The notes beneath the pieces are model-generated. The model did no database searches and was not told the DNA's origin. It worked only from the letters and a program-made list of their open reading frames with translations. Below, in pieces: positions 54,046 through 63,237 of a stretch of 64,000 bases of DNA (within the stretch, counting starts at the first letter, position 1; every line of letters starts with the position of its first letter). The stretch comes from Flavobacterium aquiphilum (GTDB taxonomy: Bacteria; Bacteroidota; Bacteroidia; Flavobacteriales; Flavobacteriaceae): NCBI RefSeq assembly GCF_027111335.1, contig NZ_CP114288.1, forward strand, positions 3,162,001-3,226,000, in the 5' to 3' direction. Made by a program: the position numbers and the translations under genes.

Positions 54046-54867
54046 TTGATTATGAACAACATTGAATTTACAAGGCAAGAGCTTTATAAATTAGTTTGGG
54101 AAAATCCTTTAAATCAGATTACCGTAAAATATAGCATTGCAAAATCTGATGTAAAAAAGGCTTGTATTGCCATGAAAGTCCCTTTGCCGGTGAGCAGTTA
54201 TTGGAGAAGTTTTAATTTAAAACCAAAGCCTCTTCCCAAATTAACAGATGCTTTTATGGAAGTAAAAAGTATTAAAATTCCGCTCATCGAAAAGAAAAAC
54301 ATACTTAGGAAATCCTTTAACTCAAGACTGGATTTTGATTTAGCCGTAAGTATTATGAATGACCCAAATTTTATTTTGCATTTACCTGATCAACTGCATA
54401 ATCCATGTACTATTATATTTGAAACAAAGAAATATCATGTAATTCGAAACTCTTACGGAGTTTTTCCGCATCATAAGTGTAACGGTCAGATTTTAAATCT
54501 GAGTACTGCTGAAATCAATTTTGAACGCGTGCTTATATTTTTAGATGCTTTAATCAAACTTTTAAATTTCAGGGGACAACAGGTGGAGATTAATACTGAT
54601 GGAACCGGACTGTTTTTTTTTAATGAAGTTTCTCAGACAGAATTACTTCTTCATGAAGGATGCAGAAAGGTATTTTGTAAATCTTCTAATCGGGAAAGGA
54701 CTACTGAATTTACAGGAAAGTTTATTGTTAAAATAAAAAATGAAAGTGCTCAAAAGGAACTTCGGGAAGTTGATATTCTAAAAGTGAGCAATATTGCCCA
54801 TATTGTGGCACTAATCGAATTAATCGGAACTGGAAAGAGCAGGATTACTTTTGAAAGTATTAGCTAG
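54046..54867 (+). CDS. Hypothetical protein with HTH-like N-terminus
   Basis: A 273-residue cytoplasmic protein. The first 60 residues (FTRQELYKLVWENPLNQITV, then VKKACIAMKVPLPVSSYW) follow a pattern seen in a family of HTH-like proteins from Bacteroidota and Proteobacteria that begin with RxELYxLVW. The rest is a mixed alpha/beta region with no motif I recognise. The start used is Met1 (MIMNN); Met3 is equally possible. Function unknown. Confidence 0.6.
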   Translation: MIMNNIEFTRQELYKLVWENPLNQITVKYSIAKSDVKKACIAMKVPLPVSSYWRSFNLKPKPLPKLTDAFMEVKSIKIPLIEKKNILRKSFNSRLDFDLAVSIMNDPNFILHLPDQLHNPCTIIFETKKYHVIRNSYGVFPHHKCNGQILNLSTAEINFERVLIFLDALIKLLNFRGQQVEINTDGTGLFFFNEVSQTELLLHEGCRKVFCKSSNRERTTEFTGKFIVKIKNESAQKELREVDILKVSNIAHIVALIELIGTGKSRITFESIS

Positions 54868-54908
54868 ATACTTAGCCAGAACCAGATTACCATTAGCACC
54901 AAGCTCTC

Positions 54909-55718
54909 ATGAAAAAACACTTCATTTTATTACTATTACTCTTTTTTAGCTGTGGTTATGCCCAATTTTCAGTAGACAGAGATTCAATCCATAAAATAAT
55001 TACCAAACTTCCCGCATTTTCAATATATAAAGATAATTATTTTGTAACAGGTGTTCATTTGGGTGAAACCCCTACCAGAAACAGCATGGATGCTAAGTTT
55101 CAATTTAGTTTCAAACAGCGATTATCAAATAAACCCGGAATATTTGGTGCATATCCGTATTTGACTTATACACAGAAATCATTTTGGAAAGTGTACAAAG
55201 TTTCCAGTCCGTTTGAAGAAAGCAACTATAACCCCGGGCTAATGCTCCTTAAACCGGTATTTCATAATGACAAGTTTCTTGGTGCATTAACTTATGGTAT
55301 TGAACACGAATCAAATGGACGCGACAGTATTTACTCGAGAAGCATCAATATGATATCAATTGGTTTTATAAGAGTATTTTCGCCTGAACTGATAGTTACC
55401 GTAAAAGCCTGGTTGCCATTTTTACTGGAAAATAATCCGTCTCTGCCAAAATATATCGGCTATACAGAAGGACAGCTGCAGTGGATCTCCTACAACGACA
55501 GATTTTTTGTTGATGTGACAGTACGAAAAGGTGCTTACTGGAATTTTAAGGGAAGCTTAAATCTTGGAATCAGCTATAAATTTTCAAAAAAAGTAAATCA
55601 ACTTATAACTCTCCAATGGTGGCAGGGCTATAGTGAGAGTCTTATTGATTTTAAATCAGAACGTGGAATGCTTAGGGCAGGTTTTATCATTAAACCCACA
55701 TTTTACCGCTTTTACTGA
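54909..55718 (+). CDS. pldA: Outer-membrane phospholipase A (OMPLA)
   Basis: A 269-residue outer-membrane barrel with a signal peptide (about 1-18, ending CGYAQF). It has all the OMPLA motifs: SPFEESNYNPGL (about 96-107), YGIEHESNGRDS with the catalytic His and Ser (about 128-139), and GYSESLID near the C-terminus (about 238). The enzyme is a calcium-dependent, dimerising phospholipase that degrades misplaced outer-leaflet phospholipids and so repairs membrane asymmetry. The family's active-site Asn is present near 137. It stands 41 bases after the unknown gene at 54046, so they could be co-transcribed. Confidence 0.9.
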   Translation: MKKHFILLLLLFFSCGYAQFSVDRDSIHKIITKLPAFSIYKDNYFVTGVHLGETPTRNSMDAKFQFSFKQRLSNKPGIFGAYPYLTYTQKSFWKVYKVSSPFEESNYNPGLMLLKPVFHNDKFLGALTYGIEHESNGRDSIYSRSINMISIGFIRVFSPELIVTVKAWLPFLLENNPSLPKYIGYTEGQLQWISYNDRFFVDVTVRKGAYWNFKGSLNLGISYKFSKKVNQLITLQWWQGYSESLIDFKSERGMLRAGFIIKPTFYRFY

Positions 55719-55760
55719 TTTTAAAGAAATTAAAGAAGAAGTTTAATTAAAAAAAAGATT

Positions 55761-55895
55761 ATGAAATTTGAAATAGTAAAGCATGGAACAAGGGGGATAG
55801 TTATGGCAGCAGTTCTGTTTTTTATATTTGGCTGTAATGAAGTTAAGCAGAACAAAGCTTGTTATACAGCTGTTAAAGATAAGGAAATAATTTAG
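55761..55895 (+). CDS. Short lipoprotein-like ORF, probably decayed
   Basis: A 44-residue frame (MKFEIVKHGTRGIVMAAVL, then FIFGCNEVKQN) with a lipoprotein-like hydrophobic segment and Cys at 25. The stop at 55893 is followed at once by a different frame with protein-like sequence (NLGNVFYEALLHGLNG, then VHWFGSGSDVIYSCVV) to about 56050. The intact gene was probably longer and a frameshift broke it. I list the surviving frame only. Confidence 0.35.
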   Translation: MKFEIVKHGTRGIVMAAVLFFIFGCNEVKQNKACYTAVKDKEII

Positions 55896-56154
55896 GGAAT
55901 GTATTCTATGAGGCTCTATTGCATGGACTAAATGGCGTTTCTGGTGATATTTTTTACAGTGTATTTCAAGTCCATTGGTTTGGAAGCGGTTCAGACGTAA
56001 TATATTCTTGTGTGGTTTACAATCTTTTGGTTATTTTTGAAAAGATGTGAAACGAAATCAAGTTGTGTTAATCCTACCTTATTTTTTTTTGGGTGGATAG
56101 GCTGATATTTATTTCGTAATATACAATTTAGGCAACGTTAAAAAAGCGGCTAAG

Positions 56155-56694
56155 ATGTCAAAGCTTAATAAAATTCGAAAAAAAATTAACCTGACCCAGG
56201 AAGAACTTTCTGATAGATCTGGAATTTCTGTACGAACCATACAACGAATTGAATCGGGTAATGAACCAAAAGGACAAACACTGAAAATATTGGCCAAAGC
56301 TTTAGGGATACAAGAAAACGAACTGCTTCAAAAACAGGAAACTGCTGACGAAATAAACCTGACACTGCTTAAAGTAATTAATTTATCTTCATTACTATTT
56401 ACTGTAGTCCCTCCAATAAATATTGTTATCCCTCTTATGATTATGCTTGTTAAAAAGCAATTCAACCCACTGACAAGACAGATTGTTTCTGTCCAGATTT
56501 TATGGACGATTTTCTCAGTTATCCTTTTCATGCTTTCATCTTTTATTAAAAACTGGTTTTCACTGGGCAGTAAGTTTATTTTAGTTGTTATGATTGTTCT
56601 GGTATTTTCCAATGTATTGATTATCCTGAGAAATACAGCCGAGATAGACAAAAAAGGGAAACTGTTTTTTTGTTTGAATTTTAGCATTATATGA
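56155..56694 (+). CDS. XRE HTH protein fused to membrane domain
   Basis: A 179-residue protein. Residues 1-60 are an XRE helix-turn-helix (IRKKINLTQEELSDRSGISV, then RTIQRIESGNEPKGQTLKIL). Residues 75-165 have three or four membrane segments (VVPPINIVIPLMIMLV, WTIFSVILFMLSSF, FILVVMIVLVFSNV), like the DUF4870-type membrane domain often fused to HTH in Flavobacteria. It could act as a membrane-bound regulator. The gene is alone, 96 bases upstream of a serine hydrolase gene. Confidence 0.82.
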   Translation: MSKLNKIRKKINLTQEELSDRSGISVRTIQRIESGNEPKGQTLKILAKALGIQENELLQKQETADEINLTLLKVINLSSLLFTVVPPINIVIPLMIMLVKKQFNPLTRQIVSVQILWTIFSVILFMLSSFIKNWFSLGSKFILVVMIVLVFSNVLIILRNTAEIDKKGKLFFCLNFSII

Positions 56695-56791
56695 GTTTTT
56701 TTTCCAAGCTGACGGGGTATTGTCGGGATATTGTCGGGTAGTTTTTCAGGATGGAAAAGATTCTTTATTGCATCTTTGAAGAAAAAAAAAG

Positions 56792-58309
56792 ATGAAAAAA
56801 CAATTCTTATTTATCGTATCCTTTACAGCATTATTTATTTTAGGCGCCAATGCACAAGTAGATAAAAGTTCAGCCTTGTTTGCAACACTTAAAAAGCAGG
56901 ACAGCATTTTCTTTGAGAGGGGATTCAATCAATGTGATTTGGATTACCTGAAAAATCACACAGCGGTTGATTTAAAATTCTACCACGACAAAATCGGGTT
57001 TCAAAATAGAGCTTTGTTTTTTGAGAACACGCAGAAATACATTTGTTCAGATTCAGAAAAAAAACCAATCCGTAAGGTAGATGCAAAAAGTTTAGAAGTC
57101 TTTGCTCTATATAACAATGGCAAACTGTACGGGGCAATCCAAAAAGGAATCCATCACTTCTATTTAAGAGAAAAAAGTAAGGAAGATATATGGACCAGCT
57201 CGGCAAAATTCACCCATTTATGGATTTTGGATAATGATAATTGGAAACTAAGCGTAATCCTGAGTTATGATCATCAAAACACAGTTGTTGAGAGCGATAA
57301 GAGCAGTAACGAAATCACGAGTTATGACAATAAAAACACACTTATTGAAACCGATAAGCATAGTATTGAAAAGTTATTAAAACGAAATAATGTTCCTGCA
57401 TTGGGAATTGGGATAATCGAAAGTGGAAAATTATCCAAAATTGAAGTTTATGGAACTTTAGATAAAGAAAAAACTGCACCCTATAATACCATTTTTAAAG
57501 TAGCGTCTCTGACAAAGCCGATTTTTACGCTCACTGTATTGAAACTAATTGACAAGGGATTGCTGGATTTAGACGAGCCTTTATATAAATATTGGATTGA
57601 CCCAGATATTAAAAATGACAAAAGATATAAAAAGCTTACACCAAAAATAATTTTAACACACCAGACGGGTTTTCCAAATTGGCGTTATTTGACTCCATCA
57701 AATAAACTAACTTTTCAGTTTGATCCGGGAACAAAATACCAATATTCGGGTGAAGGTTTTGAATATTTAAGAAATGCCATTGAAAATAAACTTGGTAAAA
57801 GCATAGAAGAGCTTGCAAAAGAACTCTTATTTGACCCTTTAAAAATGTCAGATACTCATTTTTGGTGGGACAAGGAAATGGACGAAACCAGATATGCCCA
57901 AAACTTCAACGATAAGGGAGAAAAATTAGAAATCGAAAAATACTATGAGGCAAATGCTGCAGCAAACCTTTTAACTACGGTTGAAGACTATGGGAAGTTT
58001 TTAGAGTATATGATCAATGGAGCCGGACTTAATGAAAGTTTGTATCAGGAAATGATAAAACATCATGCAAAACTTAAAGAAAATGACTTCTTCGGATTGG
58101 GTTGGGAAATTTTAACCGACTTTAACAACGATGAATTTGCTTTATTACATACTGGAAAAGACCCTGGTGTAAGCTCATTGGCTATATGGTTTCCTAAATC
58201 AAAAAATGGCTATGTAATTTTCTTAAATGGCGATAATGCAGGCAGTATATATGAGGAATTATTGACCAAACAACTTTATCTTGGAAATGATTTATGGAAT
58301 AAAAGATAA
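56792..58309 (+). CDS. Exported serine hydrolase (class C beta-lactamase fold)
   Basis: A 505-residue protein with a signal peptide (about 1-21, ending GANAQV). Residues 25-150 are an NTF2/DUF4440-like domain (HLWILDNDNWKLSVIL). The C-terminal 330 residues are a serine beta-lactamase/PBP-like fold: SxxK motif VASLTKPIF (Ser near 239), YSG (near 317) in the YxN position and HTGKDPG (near 452) in the KTG position. Relatives are esterases, peptidases or amidases rather than drug-resistance enzymes. The two-domain fusion is common in Flavobacteria. It lies downstream of an XRE membrane-type gene. Confidence 0.85.
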   Translation: MKKQFLFIVSFTALFILGANAQVDKSSALFATLKKQDSIFFERGFNQCDLDYLKNHTAVDLKFYHDKIGFQNRALFFENTQKYICSDSEKKPIRKVDAKSLEVFALYNNGKLYGAIQKGIHHFYLREKSKEDIWTSSAKFTHLWILDNDNWKLSVILSYDHQNTVVESDKSSNEITSYDNKNTLIETDKHSIEKLLKRNNVPALGIGIIESGKLSKIEVYGTLDKEKTAPYNTIFKVASLTKPIFTLTVLKLIDKGLLDLDEPLYKYWIDPDIKNDKRYKKLTPKIILTHQTGFPNWRYLTPSNKLTFQFDPGTKYQYSGEGFEYLRNAIENKLGKSIEELAKELLFDPLKMSDTHFWWDKEMDETRYAQNFNDKGEKLEIEKYYEANAAANLLTTVEDYGKFLEYMINGAGLNESLYQEMIKHHAKLKENDFFGLGWEILTDFNNDEFALLHTGKDPGVSSLAIWFPKSKNGYVIFLNGDNAGSIYEELLTKQLYLGNDLWNKR

Positions 58310-58399
58310 AAAGAAGTTGTTTAGCTGCAATTTATTTGCAGAGCTGGTTTAATGGGAATTAGGTTTGGCACCTAAATGATCTGTTCGGCCAATTCGCTA
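58310..58399. other. Short spacer before transposase debris
   Basis: No gene seen. Together with the following debris it forms a roughly 770-base region without an intact gene (to 59083). Confidence 0.35.
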
Positions 58400-58620
58400 T
58401 TGTCTGGATGGCAAATGCGGATAATTGGCATCTCCTTTTTCTCCTGAGGTTATTACAGCTGCTGTAATGATATGCTCTTCGGTCATTGCTAAATGAGTCT
58501 TGTATCCAAAGAAAAAACTATTAGCGGATTTATGACCTATTTTGGCATCTCTGTCTTTTGATAAAGTAAAATTTCCCTAAGTATCCTCTATTGTTTCTTT
58601 TAATTTGATTATCTACTCCT
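58400..58620 (-). pseudogene. Remnant of IS1182-like transposase
   Basis: On the minus strand one frame gives SKDRDAKIGHKSANSFFFGY, then KTHLAMTEEHIITAAVITSG and EKGDA. This matches the DDE transposase region of IS1182-type elements (pattern D-x-DA-x-IGHK, FGYK-x-H). A stop precedes GNFTLSKD and the frame ends soon after. Neither inverted repeats nor the rest of the transposase is present. Confidence 0.7.
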
Positions 58621-58705
58621 CTTGTTAACAATTAATCTTAAAAAAAAGACTTTTTCAGTGCCCTCCAATCAAAGAACTGCATTGCCTTTTTAACAAATAA
58701 CGGGA

Positions 58706-58782
58706 CTATGGACGATAAACCGGCACAGTACATTGATCTGCCGAATTTTTGTTATACAATTGCGCTCCACTTGGATTGATAA
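58706..58782 (-). pseudogene. 3' fragment of a DUF6520-like gene (copy of 61141)
   Basis: The minus strand encodes GAQLYNKNSADQCTVPVYRP, nearly the same C-terminus as the intact gene at 61141-61422. About 110 bases, including the following hairpin (CAAAGAACTGCATTGCC), are shared with the intact locus. The 5' part is missing and the frame breaks upstream, so it is a duplicated fragment. Confidence 0.7.
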
Positions 58783-59048
58783 TATCCATCTTTGTTTTCT
58801 AAAAAGCCCATAGCAGAACCAGTAACAATCCATAAACATGAGCGGTATGCTGACTGCTCACCTAAATTCTATAATCTTACTAAGCCTCTGATATCATCTT
58901 CTCCTTGCATTCTAAAATAGTACTATTATGACTTGAATTTAAAGACTTTAAAAAGTCATTATAAGAATATGTAAATCAATGGGCTTGGGTAGCCGAGTTT
59001 GACGTAGAAGCTTAAAATTTAAATGATTTAAAAAAGCTCATTTCCGCA
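58783..59048. other. Gene-free stretch
   Basis: No supported gene. It ends with the promoter of the Crp/Fnr gene. The text is AT-rich and may include further decayed element sequence. Confidence 0.35.
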
Positions 59049-59079
59049 TTGAGTCTCGACTACATATTTTTTACCTTTG
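59049..59079 (+). promoter_or_regulatory. Bacteroidota-type promoter for Crp/Fnr gene
   Basis: TTG (59049-59051), a 20-base spacer and TACCTTTG (59072-59079) match the TTTG / TANNTTTG consensus. The ATG begins 4 bases after the -7 box, so the transcript should be leaderless or nearly so. The same spacing is seen before the HxlR remnant at 4727. Confidence 0.5.
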
Positions 59080-59083
59080 TCCT

Positions 59084-59659
59084 ATGCACAATCAACTTAT
59101 CCAACTTATTACGCAAAGGTTTACACTTTCTGATTGGGAGAAGGATTTGTGCATTCAATATTTTGAACCAGTACTCTATTCTAAAAATAGTATCCTTGAG
59201 GAAGAAGGAAAAGTACCCAGGTATCTGTATTTAATAATTTCAGGATTTGTCCGTTTATTCCATTATAATGATAAAAATGATGAAGTAACCACACATATCA
59301 ATTGTCCTCCTGGTTTCATTACCTCTTATTCCAATTTTGTGAATCAGAAAAAATCTGATGAAATTCTAGAATGCATTACCGAGTGCGAATTATTACGTAT
59401 TACTAAGTCGGATTTAGAGGAGCTTATTCAACAGAGTTCTGCATTTAGAGACTTTAGCATTTTGGTCTTTCAACAGTCATTATATTATAATGAAACACGC
59501 TCAAAAGAGTTGGCTACACTAACAGCGGAACAACGATATTTAAAACTGTTGGAAGAGCATCCCGAAGTATTACAGAATGTTCCAATGCAATACATCGCCT
59601 CTTTTCTTGGCATGAACCCGAAAAGTTTGAGCCGTATCCGAAAACAGATTATTAGGTAA
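59084..59659 (+). CDS. Crp/Fnr-family transcriptional regulator
   Basis: A 191-residue protein with an N-terminal cyclic-nucleotide-binding-type beta-roll (about 20-115; EEGKVPRYLYLIISGFVRLF) and a C-terminal HTH (about 150-191; VPMQYIASFLGMNPKSLSRI). It lacks the cysteines of an iron-sulfur Fnr. Related proteins control small neighbouring stress operons. It is 10 bases upstream of an NAD-dependent reductase frame on the same strand, which it probably regulates. Confidence 0.9.
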   Translation: MHNQLIQLITQRFTLSDWEKDLCIQYFEPVLYSKNSILEEEGKVPRYLYLIISGFVRLFHYNDKNDEVTTHINCPPGFITSYSNFVNQKKSDEILECITECELLRITKSDLEELIQQSSAFRDFSILVFQQSLYYNETRSKELATLTAEQRYLKLLEEHPEVLQNVPMQYIASFLGMNPKSLSRIRKQIIR

Positions 59660-59717
59660 CATTTGTGAAGTGATTTTAAATGAGCAAGGCAGAACTTTGT
59701 GCTATCATTTAAAATCA

Positions 59718-60734
59718 ATGGATATGACAAATAAAAATTTAGTATTGGTATCTGGTGCCAATGGCCATTTGGGAAACAACCTTGTGAGGTTATTACTAAA
59801 GAAAGGATATCAAGTTAGGGCTACCGTTCGCAATATCAAAAACAATGATTGTTTCAAAGGCTTGGATTGTGAAGTTGTTCAGGCGGACATTACTGATAAA
59901 ACTTCTTTTAAAAGAGCCCTAGAGGGGGTTGATACATTCTATGCAGTAGGCGCAGCTTTTAAATTGTGGGCTAAAGACCCTAAAAAAGAAATCTACGATG
60001 TGAATATGCAGGGAACACGCAATACGATAGAAGCCGCCTCAGAAGCGGGGGTTAAAAGAATTGTTTACGTGAGTTCTATCGCTGCCCTGGATTACACCAA
60101 GCTCCCTACCAAAGAAAGTTACGGTTATAATCCAGACCGAAGGGATATGTATTACAATTCGAAGAATGATGGTGAAAAGCTGGCTTTCCAACTGGCTAAA
60201 GAATTAGGAATTGAATTAGTATCAGTTATGCCCGGCGCAATGATTGGAAGCGAAGCATTTCTTCCTTTGAATGTTTCCTATGGTGTTTTGAAACTGATTT
60301 TGAACAAACAAATTCCGGTAGATACTAAGATTACTCTGAATTGGGTGGATGTAAAAGATGTAGCCGAAGGTTGTTACCTTGCCGCACAAAAAGGACGGTC
60401 GGGAGAGCGTTATATTCTGACCAATGAAAAATGCATGACCATTACGGAAACCACAAAATTAGCTCAAAAGCTTTATCCCGAGCTAAAACTCAAAGTGCCA
60501 GGTTCTGTTCCAAAGTTTATATTGTATGCTATAGCAGGCTTGATGGAGATTTCCGCTAAAGTAAGCGGAAAACCACCTGTACTAACCACAAAAGATATTG
60601 CAATGTTTTCTGGTCTACAACAAGATTTCGATATTTCTAAATCAAGAAGCGAACTGGGTTTTAATCCTAAAAGTAATGAGAAAGCAGTAAAAGAAGCATT
60701 GGCCTATCTTATGGAGCATAAAGATTTACTGTAA
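59718..60734 (+). CDS. NAD(P)-dependent epimerase/dehydratase-type reductase
   Basis: An extended SDR protein of 338 residues from the chosen start (MDMTNKNLVLVSGANGHLG); an in-frame ATG at 59670 adds 16 non-conserved residues. It has the Rossmann motif GANGHLGNNL, YVSSIAAL with the catalytic serine, YYNSKNDGEK with Tyr/Lys of the catalytic dyad (about 153-162), and a C-terminal substrate domain. Closest in appearance to dihydroflavonol-reductase-like / aldehyde-reductase proteins. Paired with the Crp/Fnr gene as a small stress operon. Substrate unknown. Confidence 0.85.
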   Translation: MDMTNKNLVLVSGANGHLGNNLVRLLLKKGYQVRATVRNIKNNDCFKGLDCEVVQADITDKTSFKRALEGVDTFYAVGAAFKLWAKDPKKEIYDVNMQGTRNTIEAASEAGVKRIVYVSSIAALDYTKLPTKESYGYNPDRRDMYYNSKNDGEKLAFQLAKELGIELVSVMPGAMIGSEAFLPLNVSYGVLKLILNKQIPVDTKITLNWVDVKDVAEGCYLAAQKGRSGERYILTNEKCMTITETTKLAQKLYPELKLKVPGSVPKFILYAIAGLMEISAKVSGKPPVLTTKDIAMFSGLQQDFDISKSRSELGFNPKSNEKAVKEALAYLMEHKDLL

Positions 60735-61090
60735 GTTACAATTTATGTACTCTTCTTTTTTTATCACTTCAATATATTTGCTATCAATGATTTTAAACTA
60801 TTTTATTTAAGTATTACTTTATACTACTAAAAATCATTTTGAAGCTTGATCTAAGCTTGCAGAATGCTTTCTTATCCATTTTTGTCCCTTATTCATTGCG
60901 GAGATTAATCCGTGTTTTTTTCTAGCTTACGACAGATATTCATCGATCGTTTATCCTCATGACACGCTTTCAAATCACTTCAATAAGTAACACCGCACAC
61001 ATAGTATTGAACAGTGGTTTGACCATTATCTAAAAGGGGATAAAAAACCGGACTGATTTTTAATCAGAACATGACATTTGTTTAAAAAAC
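60735..61090. other. Spacer without recognised gene
   Basis: About 350 bases between convergent transcripts. No gene or confident hairpin besides the terminator at its right edge. Confidence 0.4.
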
Positions 61091-61118
61091 AATGCAGTTC
61101 CAATCAAAGAACTGCATT
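61091..61118. terminator. Bidirectional terminator
   Basis: 10-bp stem AATGCAGTTC / GAACTGCATT with an 8-base loop. T-rich runs lie on both sides (GCCTTTTT on the plus strand, TTGTTTTTT on the minus strand), so it can end the gene on the minus strand at 61141 and transcripts from the left. Its right half is also present in the duplicated fragment near 58670. Confidence 0.7.
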
Positions 61119-61140
61119 GCCTTTTTAATAAATAACGGGA

Positions 61141-61422
61141 CTATGGACGATAAACCGGCACAGTACATTGGCCTGCCGAATTTTTATCATACAATTGTGC
61201 ACCGGCTGGCGAATATCCAACACGGCAAATAATTCCGTTATTCACTGTGGAACACTCATCGTGCTCCTCACATTCATCACCGTTTGGGTCGAGTTTAACA
61301 AACCCAGGAACTGGTGCAAGCGATTTTGTACTACTCATAGAAGTGGTCACAAATGCTCCTGCTCCTCCTAAGATCATGACAACCAACGGTGCCATAAATC
61401 TTTTTGAAAAAATTGTTTTCAT
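61141..61422 (-). CDS. DUF6520-like small exported protein
   Basis: A 93-residue protein with an N-terminal hydrophobic segment (about 8-27, FMAPLVVMILGGAGAF). The mature part has four cysteines (ECEEHDECST, ICRVG, QCTVPVYRP) that could form disulfides. This shape, next to a DoxX/MauE-like membrane protein, recurs in Bacteroidota as DUF6520. Function unknown. A truncated copy lies at 58706-58782. The gene is 73 bases downstream of the membrane-protein gene on the same strand, so probably one operon. Confidence 0.7.
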   Translation of the reverse strand: MKTIFSKRFMAPLVVMILGGAGAFVTTSMSSTKSLAPVPGFVKLDPNGDECEEHDECSTVNNGIICRVGYSPAGAQLYDKNSAGQCTVPVYRP

Positions 61423-61495
61423 AATAAATAGTTTTAATAGTTATGATCTACTCTGTTACAGGTTTTCGATCTCATCCCTGACACTGCAGTATGTA

Positions 61496-63031
61496 TTAAT
61501 GACGAATTTTATATTGTCTTTTATTTTGATACAGGTTGTTTAACCTTTTGTTTAGTTTGTAATGAACTAAATACTGCCCGATAAAGCCATAAAAGTTACC
61601 TTCCCGAACAATAAAATGCCTGAGCTTTTCTTTTCCAATATTGTAGATATAAAAACTGCCCTGATAGGAATTGGTAGTAAGATCATAGATGTCAATAATA
61701 CTTGCTTCTTTCCACATTTCGGCAGGTTCATATTTTCCAAGCAATTCCGAATTGACAAACAGCAAATTTTTACAGACGGCACTTGTTTTATTTACTATTA
61801 ATGGAGGTGCTGCCAGCTTCCGCTCGTGCCTGCTTTTTACGTTAACCACTTTTATTTGGGCTTTGTTAATTGTATCTATAGTCTTGCCCCGATGGTTTAA
61901 ATTAAGCGTCTTGTCTGCCACAATAAATTGATTGCGGTACAGATAAACATATACCAGTTTCTGAAGGGCTGAGTCGTAATGGAGCATTCCATCCACATCG
62001 AAAATACCATCTATCTGTTTTTGAAGTAAGTGTACGTTAAAACGAGCTTTAGATTTGTTCCCAAAATATAAAGATCCCAGCTGACTTTCACCCTTTATAT
62101 TGTCATTGGAACGGATCGCCAATGTTAGTGAATCCATAAGCTGATAGTGCGAAAAAGTAGTTGTCCCATTCCATTTCACATCCCCTCTCCAATCCTTTAT
62201 CTTCCCTTTAAAAATTACGGGAACAGACCCATCAATAAGATAAAAATTGGGAGGTAAAACACGAACCTGTACTGATTGAAAAGGAAAATCTGTACGACAG
62301 GGATGAATCTTAAATTTATCTCTTTTCTGTAAGAGGGTATCCCATCTGGTAACCCAAAGCGGAGCGGTATAATTACCAAGATATATTTTGCCGTTGGCCT
62401 CTCCTGCAAAATAATAAGAGCTAAACCGGAGATCGATTTCTTTAACTTGCGTGGCATTCCCCGGAAAACGACGAACAAAATTATTGCGATGATGTATAAT
62501 GTCTTCCGATAACAGGAACAATACAGCAACGGTACCAACACTAAAAAAAGTGGTGAGCGAAAAAATACTGGCGAGTACAGCAGGTTTCGAAATACGATGT
62601 GTCCATGACACCCCGCCGGCCAATATCAGTATACCCACAGCCGCCAGTATTATAAAAACTATATTAAAAATGAGGTGTTCTTTCCATCCTAATTTTTCAA
62701 GAATTCCGCCGCAGGAACAAGGGATGAAGGAACTGTAATTCAGAATAATAAGAATGTATACCGTAAACATAAGCATTAAACTGAAAGCGGCAAAAAGAGC
62801 GATCATACGCCATCTGGGAAAAAGAAGTAACAAAGCCAGAATCAATTCAACAATTGGAACCAACCAGGAAACCCAACTGGCAAAAGCACTTAGTAATGGA
62901 GATTGCCCCAACTGGACTTGAAAGTTCTCAAAATCCAATAATTTACTGACTGCTGCATAGACAAATAACAATACAAACAACAGACAAATTATTTCTACAA
63001 TTCTACTTTTAATAGTTTCCTTCCGTTCCAT
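61496..63031 (-). CDS. DoxX/MauE-like membrane protein with large C-terminal domain
   Basis: A 511-residue inner-membrane protein. Residues 1-180 carry about five membrane segments with the MauE/DoxX pattern (FVYAAVSKLLDFENFQVQLG, then SFIPCSCGGILEKLGWKEHL). The CxCGG pair resembles redox-active membrane proteins that assist thiol-disulfide chemistry. Residues 190-511 form a soluble domain with WD-like strand patterns and no family that I recognise. It precedes a cysteine-containing DUF6520-like peptide gene, consistent with a role in oxidising or exporting that peptide (inference). Confidence 0.75.
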   Translation of the reverse strand: MERKETIKSRIVEIICLLFVLLFVYAAVSKLLDFENFQVQLGQSPLLSAFASWVSWLVPIVELILALLLLFPRWRMIALFAAFSLMLMFTVYILIILNYSSFIPCSCGGILEKLGWKEHLIFNIVFIILAAVGILILAGGVSWTHRISKPAVLASIFSLTTFFSVGTVAVLFLLSEDIIHHRNNFVRRFPGNATQVKEIDLRFSSYYFAGEANGKIYLGNYTAPLWVTRWDTLLQKRDKFKIHPCRTDFPFQSVQVRVLPPNFYLIDGSVPVIFKGKIKDWRGDVKWNGTTTFSHYQLMDSLTLAIRSNDNIKGESQLGSLYFGNKSKARFNVHLLQKQIDGIFDVDGMLHYDSALQKLVYVYLYRNQFIVADKTLNLNHRGKTIDTINKAQIKVVNVKSRHERKLAAPPLIVNKTSAVCKNLLFVNSELLGKYEPAEMWKEASIIDIYDLTTNSYQGSFYIYNIGKEKLRHFIVREGNFYGFIGQYLVHYKLNKRLNNLYQNKRQYKIRH

Positions 63032-63198
63032 GATTTTTGAAGTTTCGATTTAGACAATTAAGATTTGAATCGAAACAAAACTACAATCATTTATTTTACA
63101 GGTTGTTACCAAAAACCTGCCATGATTTTTCAAAAACATTCAATTTTAGTTAAAAACAAAAAATAACGATAAAGCGTTAAAATGAACTTACTAAGAAA

Positions 63199-63228
63199 GA
63201 TGCCAATAAGCCGTTTTATATTGGCATC
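63199..63228 (-). terminator. Terminator hairpin of the gene at 63238
   Basis: Perfect 10-bp stem GATGCCAATA / TATTGGCATC with a 10-base loop. On the minus strand it follows the stop of the gene at 63238 within 10 bases and leads into TTTC. On the plus strand a seven-T run (TCCTTTTTTT) follows, so it could work both ways. Confidence 0.7.
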
Positions 63229-63237
63229 CCTCCTTTT

